DNA of 10,227 nucleotides from contig JAQCJS010000021.1 of assembly GCA_027592975.1 (NCBI GenBank), positions 1-10,227 of the forward strand. Reading direction: 5' to 3'. Source of the DNA: Chloroflexota bacterium. Lineage in GTDB: Bacteria; Chloroflexota; Dehalococcoidia; UBA2979. Below are positions 1 through 6,618 of this stretch, piece after piece. A program made the position numbers and the translations under genes. The notes below the pieces were generated by a model that ran no database searches, was not told where the DNA came from, and saw only the letters and a program-made list of their open reading frames with translations. Every line of letters starts with the position of its first letter. Within the stretch, counting starts at the first letter, position 1.

Positions 1-571
1 GGGGGATGTAGTCGCGGAAGTCCAGGCCCGTGCGCCGCATGATGATCTCCACCAGCACCCAGTGCGCCGTGGTGGGGTGGTACTCGTACCGCGAGCCGGG
101 CTCCCAGTTCAGCCACCACCCCGCCATCCGCGCGACGCGTCCCTCGCGGTCCTCCCAGAGCCGAGGGTGCATCGGGGCGAGCGGGAAGCCACCGGTGAAG
201 GTCAGGACGTGCTCAACGGTGATCGCATCCTTCCCGTGTCCGGTGAACTCCGGGATGATCTCGCAAACCTTCTCATCCAGGCGCAGGCGGCCGTCCTCGA
301 TCAGCGCCCACACGGAGGCACCGACGACGCCCTTCGTCGCGGAGAACAGGCAGTACAGCGTGTCGTTGCGGGCGGAACCGCGCCGCCCGGCGATCGTCGC
401 TTCGCCAACGGTGCGCACGGCGGCGACCTTCCCGCGCCGGCCCACCGCGACCTGCGCGCTGGGAAGCCCGCTCGCGATCTCCGACCGCACAAAGTCGTAC
501 AGCCGCTCGAGGCGCGGGGCGCTCAGGCCGATCGACTCGGGCGTCTCCGCGATGAAGTCAGCGTTCAGCAT
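1..571 (-). CDS. Beta-lactamase-fold serine hydrolase (PF00144 type), C-terminus cut by the window edge
   Basis: This is the N-terminal 190 residues of a class C beta-lactamase/esterase-type serine hydrolase. The family hydrolyses esters, amides or peptides through an acyl-serine intermediate. The nucleophile motif SxxK is SATK (Ser77, Lys80), inside the typical context YCLFSATKG. The second motif is YEYHP, with the catalytic-type Tyr at residue 164 followed by His-Pro where class C enzymes have Ala/Ser-Asn; as I recall, a YHP form is frequent in the esterase branch of this family. The frame stays open to base 2, so the third motif (KTG/HxG) and the rest of the roughly 370-400-residue protein lie outside the window. 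The ATG at 571 is chosen because a GGAGG Shine-Dalgarno sequence lies about 10 bases upstream and family homology starts there. No signal peptide is visible, so a cytoplasmic esterase is likely. It starts 34 bases after the nitroreductase remnant and may have been co-transcribed with it. The family is certain; the substrate is unknown. Confidence 0.88.
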   Translation of the reverse strand, partial: MLNADFIAETPESIGLSAPRLERLYDFVRSEIASGLPSAQVAVGRRGKVAAVRTVGEATIAGRRGSARNDTLYCLFSATKGVVGASVWALIEDGRLRLDEKVCEIIPEFTGHGKDAITVEHVLTFTGGFPLAPMHPRLWEDREGRVARMAGWWLNWEPGSRYEYHPTTAHWVLVEIIMRRTGLDFRDYIP

Positions 572-605
572 CGACCACCCCCTCCGCCGCAGCGACGCGG
601 CCGTG

Positions 606-722
606 CTAGGCGCGCGTGATCTTCACGACGGGGATCACGCGCGTGGTCTTCGCCTCGTACTCCGCGAAGTTCGCGTAGTCCGCTGCCTGTGCGGCGTAGA
701 TGCGATCCCGCTCCGCGCGCTC
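606..722 (-). pseudogene. C-terminal remnant of a Ddn/F420H2-dependent nitroreductase-family protein (PF04075 type)
   Basis: The last ~39 codons before the TAG at 606-608 read as the conserved end of deazaflavin-dependent nitroreductase (Ddn/DUF385) proteins: an ERDRIY segment, an aromatic-rich stretch, then FAEYEAKTTR and VIPVV. Full-length family members are about 120-150 residues, so roughly two thirds is missing, including the N-terminal F420-contacting part. Homology ends at about 720-725, where the opposite strand begins to read as a LOG-family protein. The minus frame stays open across that antisense region to about 1343, but the encoded residues there are the mirror of the LOG gene and resemble nothing. 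I read this as a 5'-truncated remnant. Family members use F420H2 to reduce quinones or nitro compounds; this piece should be inactive. An assembly chimera is the main alternative. Confidence 0.68.
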
Positions 723-1355
723 GACCGGCGCTACGAACTGGGGCGGCGCGTGGGCCAGGAGCTGGCGCGCGCCGGCTTTGCGGTGATGACGGGCGGCGGC
801 CCCGGCCTGATGGAGGCGGCGAACCGAGGGGCACGCGAGGCCGGCGGCGAGAGCATCGGGTGCAACATCGACCTCGCGCTGGAGGAGACCTGTAACCCGT
901 ACCTGGACACGTTCTTCCGCTTCCACTATTTCTTCGTGCGAAAGGTCGTGCTGGTGAAGTACTCGTACGCCTTCGTCGTGCTGCCGGGCGGCCTCGGCAC
1001 GCTGGACGAGGTGTTCGAGGCGGCGACGCTGATCCAGACGGGGAAGATCCGCGACTTCCCGATCGTGCTCGTCGGCCGGGACTTCTGGGAGCCGATGCTG
1101 GACTTCATGCGCCGCTCGATGATCGAGGGTGGGAAGATCGACCGCGCCGACCTCGAACGGATCGTGGTGACGGACTCGCCGCAGGACGCGGTGGCGGAGA
1201 TCCGTCACGCGGCGCTCAGCCGCTTCGGACTCGCGTACAGCAGCGCGCCCCCGCCGCGCCGATCGTGGCGGACGCGGGCGCTCACCCGGCTCCCGCGCTT
1301 CCGCCCCGGCGCCCCGCAGCGCGCCTTCGCGGACGACGCACACACGCGCCGCTAG
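723..1355 (+). pseudogene. LOG-family (TIGR00730-like, 'lysine decarboxylase' fold) protein lacking its N-terminus
   Basis: The frame from about 723 to the TAG at 1353-1355 matches the LOG family, Rossmann-fold proteins that include cytokinin riboside 5'-monophosphate phosphoribohydrolases. It shows TGGGPGLMEAANRGA at 789-833 and the hallmark PGGLGTLDE at 984-1010, preceded by FFVRK. What is absent is the first beta-strand with the conserved GSAR-type motif, usually some 30-70 residues upstream. The frame is open further left to base 30, but that stretch is antisense to the nitroreductase remnant and serine hydrolase and shows no family similarity. No credible start codon with a Shine-Dalgarno sequence is seen at the homology boundary. 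The C-terminus carries an Arg/Pro-rich tail of about 45 residues beyond the fold. It is the only plus-strand gene here and converges on the DapA-like gene with a 12-base gap. It is probably a decayed gene, or one side of an assembly junction. Confidence 0.72.
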
Positions 1356-1367
1356 CGTCCGCCCGGG

Positions 1368-2300
1368 CTACGCGACGGGCGCGCCGAGGATGAGCGGCTG
1401 CGTCAGATCCACACCCGGGAGCGTCCAGTCCAACAGGCGCGTGAGTTGCTCCGCGGTCTCGGGGATCAGCCCGCCGCCGGGATGACGCACGCGCGCACCC
1501 TGGATCAGGCCGCGCCGGCGGAGGATCTCCTTGCGGATCGCCACGCCGGGCTGCTGCTCGAAGACGATCAAGGGCAGGAAGCGTGCGTAGAGATCGCGCG
1601 CGGTGGGCCAGTCGCCGGCGTCCGCGGCACGCGTCATCGCCATCAGCACCTCGGGAAACGCGAAGCCGGTGTTGAACCCGGCCGATCCCTGCTCCAGGTC
1701 GAACAGCGCGTACAGCGCGCCGAGGCCGGTGAGCACGGGCACCTGCCGCTGCATCCCCCGGCGCAGCGAGGCGACGCGCGCGGGCGTGGGTACGCCCTCC
1801 TCCTTCAGGCAGGCGATCGCCGGCACCGCCTCGATGAGCCTGAGCAGCAGCGGCACCGGCATGTGCACCTGCGTGGAGGCGGGGTGATCCTGCGCCACCA
1901 CCGGGATCTCGAGGGCGGCACCGACGCGCGTGAAGTAGTCCAGCACCCGGTCGTCGCTGGGAATCGGCTCGGAGGACGGGGCGACCATCACGGCGGCGGC
2001 GCCCAGTTCCTGAGCCATCTGGCTGAGCTCGATCGTGGCGTTGGTGCCGGGGTGGCTGGTGCCGACGATCACCGGCAGCCCGTCCGAGGCCTCCACCGCG
2101 GCCCGGACGATCGCCTCGCGGTCGCGGTCGGTCATGCGGTTGGACTCGCCCAGCACGCCGAGCACGGTGACGCCGTCCACGCCGATGTGCGCCATGAACG
2201 CGACCAGCCGGCGCACGGAGTCCAGATCCACCGACTCGTCCTCGTGGAACGGGGTGGCGAGGATCGGGAAGACGCCACGGAAGTCGGTGGTGGGGGCCAT
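1368..2300 (-). CDS. Divergent DapA/NAL-superfamily lyase (dihydrodipicolinate synthase family)
   Basis: This 310-residue protein has the length and fold signature of the dihydrodipicolinate synthase/N-acetylneuraminate lyase superfamily, TIM-barrel enzymes that use a Lys Schiff base with 2-oxo acids. The start region FRGVFPILATPF is typical. The Schiff-base Lys is Lys166 in CLKEEG. Two active-site motifs are altered: the GTTGES loop reads GVLGES (48-53), losing both Thr of the DapA proton relay, and the YNVP motif reads QDHP (137-140), with Gln137 in place of the catalytic Tyr. The later GSAGFNTGFAFPE segment also differs from true DapA. It is therefore probably not the lysine-pathway enzyme but belongs to an uncharacterised aldolase/hydratase branch. 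The ATG at 2300 is chosen because it starts the conserved fold and has GAGGTG just upstream; the frame remains open further upstream without similarity. It follows the transporter genes past a terminator-like hairpin, so it may have its own promoter. Superfamily call strong, reaction unknown. Confidence 0.88.
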   Translation of the reverse strand: MAPTTDFRGVFPILATPFHEDESVDLDSVRRLVAFMAHIGVDGVTVLGVLGESNRMTDRDREAIVRAAVEASDGLPVIVGTSHPGTNATIELSQMAQELGAAAVMVAPSSEPIPSDDRVLDYFTRVGAALEIPVVAQDHPASTQVHMPVPLLLRLIEAVPAIACLKEEGVPTPARVASLRRGMQRQVPVLTGLGALYALFDLEQGSAGFNTGFAFPEVLMAMTRAADAGDWPTARDLYARFLPLIVFEQQPGVAIRKEILRRRGLIQGARVRHPGGGLIPETAEQLTRLLDWTLPGVDLTQPLILGAPVA

Positions 2301-2400
2301 GGGCACCTCGATGCTGGTCGATGCGGGGCGGACGCCGGGCCCGGCCGCCCGGGCGGTGCGAGGGCGGCGCGAGGGCGATGCGGCGAGTGTAGCGGGCAAG

Positions 2401-2432
2401 CAGAAGGGGCGTCCTTTCGGACGCCCCTTCTG
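2401..2432 (-). terminator. Strong hairpin, probable terminator of the solute-binding protein gene
   Basis: A perfect 14-bp inverted repeat (CAGAAGGGGCGTCC / GGACGCCCCTTCTG) with a 4-base loop lies 50 bases beyond the binding-protein stop codon and about 100 bases before the DapA-like start. There is no T-run on either side, so it is either a GC-rich intrinsic terminator of the kind common in high-GC genomes or an mRNA-stabilising 3' structure. It would separate high expression of the binding protein from the DapA-like gene. Confidence 0.65.
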
Positions 2433-2482
2433 TCGCTCAGCCGACCAGCCGGGGAACGTGCCCCCGGTGGCGCGGTTGAGGA

Positions 2483-4273
2483 TTAGACCTCGTAGATGCG
2501 GCCGAGCTTGAAGGTCATGCCGCGACCGCTGTCCCACGGGCCGAGGAGCTTGTCGAACCCGCCGATGTTCGGCTGGACGAAGTGGCGCACCGGCGTCGCG
2601 TAGAACTGGATGTGGGGGATAAAGTCGGCGACCCACTTGGTCTGGAACTGCTCCAGGAGCGCCGCGCGGGCCTTCAAATCCGTCTCGACGATAGCCTTGT
2701 CCAGCATCGCGTCCGCGTCGGCGTTCTTGAAGTCGCCGTAGTTGCGGCTGCCCTTGCTGTGCCAGCGGGCGTAGCCCTCCAGCACCGCGTCCGGCATCAT
2801 CGTCGAGTCGTTGGCGATCGACTGGAAGTCGCGGCCGGACTGGGCCTTGTCGAAGACCGCGGTCTCCGGGGCCTTGATCGTGACCTTGGCGGCCGGGAAC
2901 TGCTTGGTGACCTGCGCCTGGAGGCGCAGCGCGTTCTCGCGGTTGTCGGCCTTCGGCTTGTGCATCATCTCGAACTCGAGCTTCTCGCCCTTGCCGTAGC
3001 CAGCAGCCTCGAGGAGCTTGGACGCCTCGGCGAGGTCAGCCGTCTTGTCCTTGCGCCAGCCCGGGAGGGTCAGAACCTTCTCCTGCTTCCACGCCTCCGG
3101 GAAGGCCGGGTGGAACGCCGCAACGTAGCCCCAGCCGGAGCCGTGGTAGCCGTTGCCGATGTCCTCGCGGTTCGCGACAAGGTTCAGCGCCTTGCGGACG
3201 CGGATGTCCTGGAACGGCTTGTGCTTGAAGTTGAGCATCAGGAACTGGTAGTTCACACCGACGTACGAGTACAGGTTCGCGTCCTTGCGGGCGCCCTGGA
3301 TCGTCTTGACCTCCTGGGCAGTCGGCGCACTCAAGTGGCTGACCTGCTTGGAGATGAACGCCGCCAGCGTGGCCGCGCGGTCCGGGAGAACCACCTGAAC
3401 GATCTTGTCCAGGTACGGCTCGTTCGGCCGGTAGTAGCCAGGAACCTTCACGTAGGTCGCGCGGACGCCGCGCTTGTACTCCGTGATCATGAACGGCGAC
3501 ACGCCGCCGAACTTCAGCGGATCATTGAACCCGATGCCCACGATCTCCTTCGGCATCATGATGTTGCGGATCTCGGCGACGCCGTTCAGGAAGGCGGAGC
3601 TCGGCTTCGACATCGTCACCTTGACGGTGTACTTGTCGACAGCCTCGAACTTGCTGGCACCTTCCATCGTCGTGCGGCGCTGGTATTTGCCCACGGGCAT
3701 GCCTTCTGCCTGCGCCGTGTTGCCGCCGATGCGGTTCAGGTTCCACGCGATGTCCTCGGCGTCGAACTCGCGACCGTTGAACGGGGCGCGGTTGTGCATC
3801 TTGACGCCCTTGCGGATCTTCAAGATGTACGTGCTCTTGTCCGGGATCTCCCAGGCCTCGACGAGGTTGCCACGGAGCTTGCCGGTCCACTCGTCCAGCT
3901 CCAGGGCGCGTTCGCCCATGATCTGCCACTCGGTGTTGGACACCGCCGTGTGCTGGTCGTGATGGACGTAGACCTCCTTCATGGGCGACGTCCAGGTGCC
4001 ACCCTTCTTCGGGGTGCCCTTCACCGCGGGCATGCCCGCGCGCTCGGCGACGGGCGTCGCCTTGGCGGCAGCGCCACCGGCCGGAGTTCCGCCACCGGCC
4101 GGAGTTCCGCCACCGGCCGGAGTTCCGCCACCGGGCGCCGGCGTTTCGCCGCCGCCGCATCCGACGAGCGCGGCACCGGCAAGGCCAGCACCGACGACAA
4201 AGCCGCCCCGCAGCATCCCTCGGCGGCTGACGCGCCCGGTTCCAACACGAGACCAGTAATCACCATTCGGCAT
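2483..4273 (-). CDS. ABC transporter substrate-binding protein, family 5 (peptide/nickel/opine type), Tat lipoprotein
   Basis: This 596-residue extracytoplasmic solute-binding protein is of the DppA/OppA family (SBP_bac_5). It has a Tat-type signal with the twin-arginine motif SRRGML (residues 16-21), a hydrophobic stretch to residue 37, and a lipobox LVGC with the lipidated Cys at 39. A low-complexity linker follows, with three GGGTPA repeats (48-65), before the folded domain from about residue 88. Within it, FDAEDIAWNLNRIG matches the family motif that follows the beta-lobe start. It would deliver a peptide or other solute to the adjacent permeases; family 5 also carries sugars, nickel and organic acids, so the ligand cannot be named. 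The ATG at 4273 has GGAGGGG 8 bases upstream. It is separated from dppC by 121 bases containing its own promoter-like and operator-like elements, which fits the usual need for excess binding protein over permease. It is somewhat longer than the usual 500-550 residues. Confidence 0.93.
   Translation of the reverse strand: MPNGDYWSRVGTGRVSRRGMLRGGFVVGAGLAGAALVGCGGGETPAPGGGTPAGGGTPAGGGTPAGGAAAKATPVAERAGMPAVKGTPKKGGTWTSPMKEVYVHHDQHTAVSNTEWQIMGERALELDEWTGKLRGNLVEAWEIPDKSTYILKIRKGVKMHNRAPFNGREFDAEDIAWNLNRIGGNTAQAEGMPVGKYQRRTTMEGASKFEAVDKYTVKVTMSKPSSAFLNGVAEIRNIMMPKEIVGIGFNDPLKFGGVSPFMITEYKRGVRATYVKVPGYYRPNEPYLDKIVQVVLPDRAATLAAFISKQVSHLSAPTAQEVKTIQGARKDANLYSYVGVNYQFLMLNFKHKPFQDIRVRKALNLVANREDIGNGYHGSGWGYVAAFHPAFPEAWKQEKVLTLPGWRKDKTADLAEASKLLEAAGYGKGEKLEFEMMHKPKADNRENALRLQAQVTKQFPAAKVTIKAPETAVFDKAQSGRDFQSIANDSTMMPDAVLEGYARWHSKGSRNYGDFKNADADAMLDKAIVETDLKARAALLEQFQTKWVADFIPHIQFYATPVRHFVQPNIGGFDKLLGPWDSGRGMTFKLGRIYEV
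4073..4134. repeat. 18-bp tandem repeat, about 3.4 copies, inside the binding-protein linker
   Basis: The unit GCCACCGGCCGGAGTTCC occurs three times without change (4073-4090, 4091-4108, 4109-4126), followed by a partial copy. It encodes the GGGTPA linker repeats just after the lipid-anchored Cys of the binding protein. Perfect identity at the DNA level, including synonymous sites, points to recent slippage or duplication. Confidence 0.9.
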
Positions 4274-4329
4274 TGAGGACCCCTCCGATTCAAGTGCCGT
4301 AAAAATACACAGTCAACTGGAATACGACC

Positions 4330-4364
4330 GTTATATGGATACGGATTCACTGACATTCTCGTCA
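4330..4364 (-). promoter_or_regulatory. Promoter and TGAC-N6-GTCA operator-like palindrome of the solute-binding protein gene
   Basis: Read on the minus strand, TATAAC (4335 to 4330) is a -10-like hexamer and the palindrome TGAC-GAGAAT-GTCA (4364 to 4351) lies 15 bases upstream of it, over the position where a -35 element would be. No good separate -35 is seen. A start near 4323 would give a leader of about 50 bases. The same palindrome occurs before dppB and before the CoA-transferase pair, which is the main reason for calling it regulatory. Confidence 0.5.
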
Positions 4365-4394
4365 TGTCGCGGCTGTGCCGCCCCGGCTGCACCG

Positions 4395-5300
4395 CTAGCG
4401 CGTGCCCTTCAGGCGCGGATCCAGGATGTCCCGCAGGGCGTCACCGAACATGTTCGCGCCGAAGACGACCAGGCTGAGGGCGATCGCCGGGCCCCAGAGC
4501 AGCCACGGCGCCGCGAACATGTACGACCGGCCCTCGGCCGAGAGCATGTTCCCCCAGGAGGGGTCGGGCGCCTGGATGCCGAAGCCCAGGAAGCTCAGCG
4601 TGGCCTCGGCCAGGATGAACTGGCCGAAGCTCAGCGAGGCGAGCACGATCATGGGCGAGGTGATGTTCGGGAAGACGTGCCGGGTCATGATCCGGACGTT
4701 CGTCGCCCCGATCGCCCGCGCCGCCGTGACGTACTCGCTCCGGGAGACGCTCATAGAGGCGCCTCGGAGGACGCGGGAGTCGGAGATCGCGCTGGGCAGC
4801 GCCAGCGCCAGGATCACGTTCGGCAGGCTGGACCCCAGCACCACCATGATCGAGATCAGCAGGATGACGCCGGGGATCGCCTGCACGGCGTCCACCACGC
4901 GCTGCACCAGGTAGTCGAACGTGCCGCCCAGGTAGGCGCTGAGGATGCCGAGCGCGGTTCCCGGGATCACCGCCAGCACCACTGCCGCAACGCCGACGGT
5001 CAGCGAGATCCGTGCGCCATAGACCAGCCGGCTGAACATGTCGCGGCCGAACTGGTCCGTGCCGGCCCAGAACTCCGCGTTCGGGGCGATCAGCGCGTGC
5101 GGCTGGCTCTGCTCGATCGGGTCGTACTGCGCGATCACGTCCGCGCCGGCCGCGACCACGATCAGCGTCAGGATGATCATCGCGCCGAAGGCGCCCAGCG
5201 GCTTGCGCCGGATGAAAGACAGCACCGCGCGGCGCGCCTTCACCACGGTATTCGGCGGTGCCGTCAATTTTTCAAGAGTCGCCGCTTCTGTCATCGCCAT
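4395..5300 (-). CDS. ABC transporter permease, DppC/OppC type
   Basis: This is a 301-residue inner-membrane permease, the C-type partner of peptide/nickel-type importers. It has the short N-terminal OppC_N-like region with one membrane span (about 36-57), the family signature GTDQFGRDMFSR (80-91), further membrane segments, and the EAA loop EYVTAARAIGAT from residue 189, which docks on the ATPase. The C-terminal end DALRDILDPR is typical. Length is normal for the family. Two in-frame ATGs lie at the start (M1 and M3); 5300 is chosen as the longer, though neither has a strong Shine-Dalgarno sequence. It follows dppB by 58 bases and is presumably co-transcribed with it. No ATPase gene follows: the next gene is the binding protein. 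Confidence 0.93.
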   Translation of the reverse strand: MAMTEAATLEKLTAPPNTVVKARRAVLSFIRRKPLGAFGAMIILTLIVVAAGADVIAQYDPIEQSQPHALIAPNAEFWAGTDQFGRDMFSRLVYGARISLTVGVAAVVLAVIPGTALGILSAYLGGTFDYLVQRVVDAVQAIPGVILLISIMVVLGSSLPNVILALALPSAISDSRVLRGASMSVSRSEYVTAARAIGATNVRIMTRHVFPNITSPMIVLASLSFGQFILAEATLSFLGFGIQAPDPSWGNMLSAEGRSYMFAAPWLLWGPAIALSLVVFGANMFGDALRDILDPRLKGTR

Positions 5301-5358
5301 CTTGAAACCATCCGTTCAGGGCTCGTTCAGCCCGCTCGAAGCCGTCTGACGTCTGCGC

Positions 5359-6306
5359 TTAGGAGTACCGGATGCGCGGGTCCAGGTAGCCGTACGACAG
5401 GTCGACGAGCAGGTTCACCGTCATGACCAGCAGACCGACGGAGACCACGACACCCTGGATGACCGGGTAGTCGCGGGTCGAGATCGAATCCAGCAGCAGC
5501 CGGCCGACGCCGGGCAGTGCGAACATGCTCTCCGTGATCACAGAGCCGCCCACCAGGTTGGCCAGTTGCAGGCCCAGCAGCGTCACCACCGGGATCAACG
5601 CGTTCTTCAGGCCGTGCTTCACGATGACGGAGAAGTTCGTCAGGCCCTTGGCCTGCGCCGTGCGCATGTAGTCCTGCTGCAGGACGTCCAGCATCGTCGT
5701 GCGCATCATGCGCGCGATCGAGGCGGACAGGCGCAGGCCCAGCACGAACGCCGCCGGGAGCACCAGCATCAGGTGACTCACCGGATCCTCGGTCAGGCTC
5801 TTGTTCTCGAACGGGATCGATTTCGCGAAATAGAGCGCGGGCAGCACGATGATCGCCTGCGCCAACACGAAGTTCGGCAGGCTCACGCCGGCGATCGACA
5901 TGCTTCGAAGCGCATAGTCCGCCGCGGAGTCCTGCCGGACCGCGGAGATGACGCCCAGCGGGATGGAGACCATCACGGAGACAACGATCGCGATCAGCGC
6001 GACCTCGCCGGTGGTTCTCGCGCGTTCCATCAGCAGCGTGGTCACGGGCACATCGTCCCACAGCGAATTGCCCAGATCGCCTTGGATGACGCCGCCAACG
6101 TAGCGGATGTACGTCTCAGCCAGCGACTTGTCGAGGCCGAGCTGCGCTTCCAGCGCGGCCTGTGTAGCGGCATCCGCTCGAGCGTCGGCGAGCAGGATGT
6201 CCACGACGTTGCCGGGCAGCAGACGAACCAGCAGCACGACGATGAAGAGCAGCACCAGCACTGTGGGGATCATCCCAATCAGGCGGCGCAATACGTAGCG
6301 GGTCAT
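5359..6306 (-). CDS. ABC transporter permease, DppB/OppB type
   Basis: This is a 315-residue inner-membrane permease, the B-type partner in peptide/nickel-type importers. It begins TRYVLRRLIGMIPTVLVLLF, the usual first segment of DppB proteins, followed by the large periplasmic loop with GDLGNSLW (76-83), membrane segments, and the EAA-like loop DYMRTAQAKGL (212-222). The segment FALPGVGRLLLDSI and the end DLSYGYLDPRIR are also characteristic. ATG 6306 is chosen because GGAGGGGG lies 5 bases upstream and the family start falls exactly there; an in-frame GTG at 6435 would add 43 Arg-rich residues without similarity. It is the first gene of the dppB-dppC unit and is preceded by a promoter-like element and a leader of about 135 bases with strong predicted secondary structure. 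Confidence 0.93.
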   Translation of the reverse strand: MTRYVLRRLIGMIPTVLVLLFIVVLLVRLLPGNVVDILLADARADAATQAALEAQLGLDKSLAETYIRYVGGVIQGDLGNSLWDDVPVTTLLMERARTTGEVALIAIVVSVMVSIPLGVISAVRQDSAADYALRSMSIAGVSLPNFVLAQAIIVLPALYFAKSIPFENKSLTEDPVSHLMLVLPAAFVLGLRLSASIARMMRTTMLDVLQQDYMRTAQAKGLTNFSVIVKHGLKNALIPVVTLLGLQLANLVGGSVITESMFALPGVGRLLLDSISTRDYPVIQGVVVSVGLLVMTVNLLVDLSYGYLDPRIRYS

Positions 6307-6336
6307 CTGGCCCCCTCCAGCTAGACGCGGCATGTG

Positions 6337-6384
6337 CCGGGTGGCCTGTCGCAGTCGCGTTCCCCGCGCAACCGCACCACCCGG
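6337..6384 (-). other. Structured leader hairpin upstream of dppB
   Basis: In the minus-strand transcript an outer 8-bp stem (CCGGGUGG / CCACCCGG, 6384-6377 with 6344-6337) encloses an inner 9-bp stem (GCGGUUGCG / CGCGACUGC, 6375-6367 with 6359-6351) with a 7-base loop. Two inner pairs are G-U, which would be A-C mismatches in a plus-strand RNA, so the fold belongs to the dppB transcript. It lies about 20 bases before the dppB Shine-Dalgarno sequence. Its function is unknown; pairing was worked out by eye. Confidence 0.4.
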
Positions 6385-6449
6385 ACGCCGACGGCGATTG
6401 TTTCGAACGAGGCCGCGCGGCCCCAACCCAGTCACGCAGGCTACTCTGG

Positions 6450-6493
6450 GTTATAGGAACCTCGCTAAAAGGCGTCTACGGACATCTGCGTCA
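6450..6493 (-). promoter_or_regulatory. Promoter and operator-like element of the dppB-dppC unit
   Basis: On the minus strand this reads as a near-palindrome TGAC-GCAGAT-GTCC (6493 to 6480), then TAGACG as a -35-like hexamer (6478 to 6473), a 17-base spacer, and TATAACCC with the -10-like TATAAC at 6455 to 6450. The arrangement and much of the sequence are repeated upstream of the CoA-transferase pair at 9215-9259. Transcription would start near 6443, giving dppB a leader of about 135 bases. Confidence 0.55.
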
Positions 6494-6562
6494 TGACTGG
6501 TACGCCACCGCGTCTTGGGTGGATTCGCTCGCGATGGCTATCCCCCTGCGGAGGCATAGGAG

Positions 6563-6590
6563 CGTGCCGGGGGAGCGAATCCCCGGCACG
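6563..6590 (-). terminator. Terminator-like hairpin after the CoA-transferase pair
   Basis: A perfect 10-bp inverted repeat CGTGCCGGGG / CCCCGGCACG with an 8-base loop lies 28 bases past the stop codon of the second CoA-transferase gene. No T-run follows. Its place between that stop and the dppB promoter supports a 3'-end role. The stretch 6307-6618 has no gene: it holds this hairpin, the dppB promoter and the dppB leader. Confidence 0.55.
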
Positions 6591-6618
6591 AATCATCCGC
6601 ACCCCAGCGCACGGAACG

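Noticed and set aside
606..1343. Minus-strand open frame joining the nitroreductase end to 200 upstream codons
   Set aside because: The upstream part is the antisense of the LOG gene, with low-complexity Arg/Ala/Glu composition and no family similarity.
30..1355. Long plus-strand reading frame starting at 30, or at the ATG at 552, leading into the LOG-family protein
   Set aside because: Before about 723 the frame is antisense to the serine hydrolase and nitroreductase remnant, with no LOG-like residues and no Shine-Dalgarno sequence. It stays open because of high GC content.
2388..2420. TACACT with an upstream GGACGC-like -35 as a promoter for the DapA-like gene
   Set aside because: The match to either hexamer is poor and the -35 would lie inside the terminator arm. 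A promoter is expected in this gap, but I cannot place it.
2301..2636. N-terminal extension of the DapA-like protein through the frame open to 2636
   Set aside because: It would cross the terminator hairpin and overlap the binding-protein gene, and the conserved barrel starts right after the ATG at 2300.
2582..4276. Long plus-strand open frame of 564 codons opposite the solute-binding protein
   Set aside because: It mirrors a clearly recognisable Tat lipoprotein gene; its composition (Val/Leu/Arg/Asp-rich, repetitive) is typical of antisense frames in high-GC DNA. The other plus-strand frames opposite the dpp, CoA-transferase and EamA genes were rejected for the same reason.
4288..4316. TTGACT (4316-4311) with TTGAAT 17 bases on, as a promoter for the binding protein
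   Set aside because: The -10 would abut the Shine-Dalgarno sequence and leave a leader of only a few bases. TATAAC at 4335-4330 beside the palindrome is more plausible.
5319..5333. Small hairpin GGGCT/AGCCC between dppB and dppC
   Set aside because: Five base pairs are too few to support a regulatory or terminator call in GC-rich DNA.
6307..6435. N-terminal extension of dppB to a GTG at 6435
   Set aside because: The added 43 residues are Arg-rich with no similarity to the family, and a strong GGAGGGGG sits just before the ATG at 6306.
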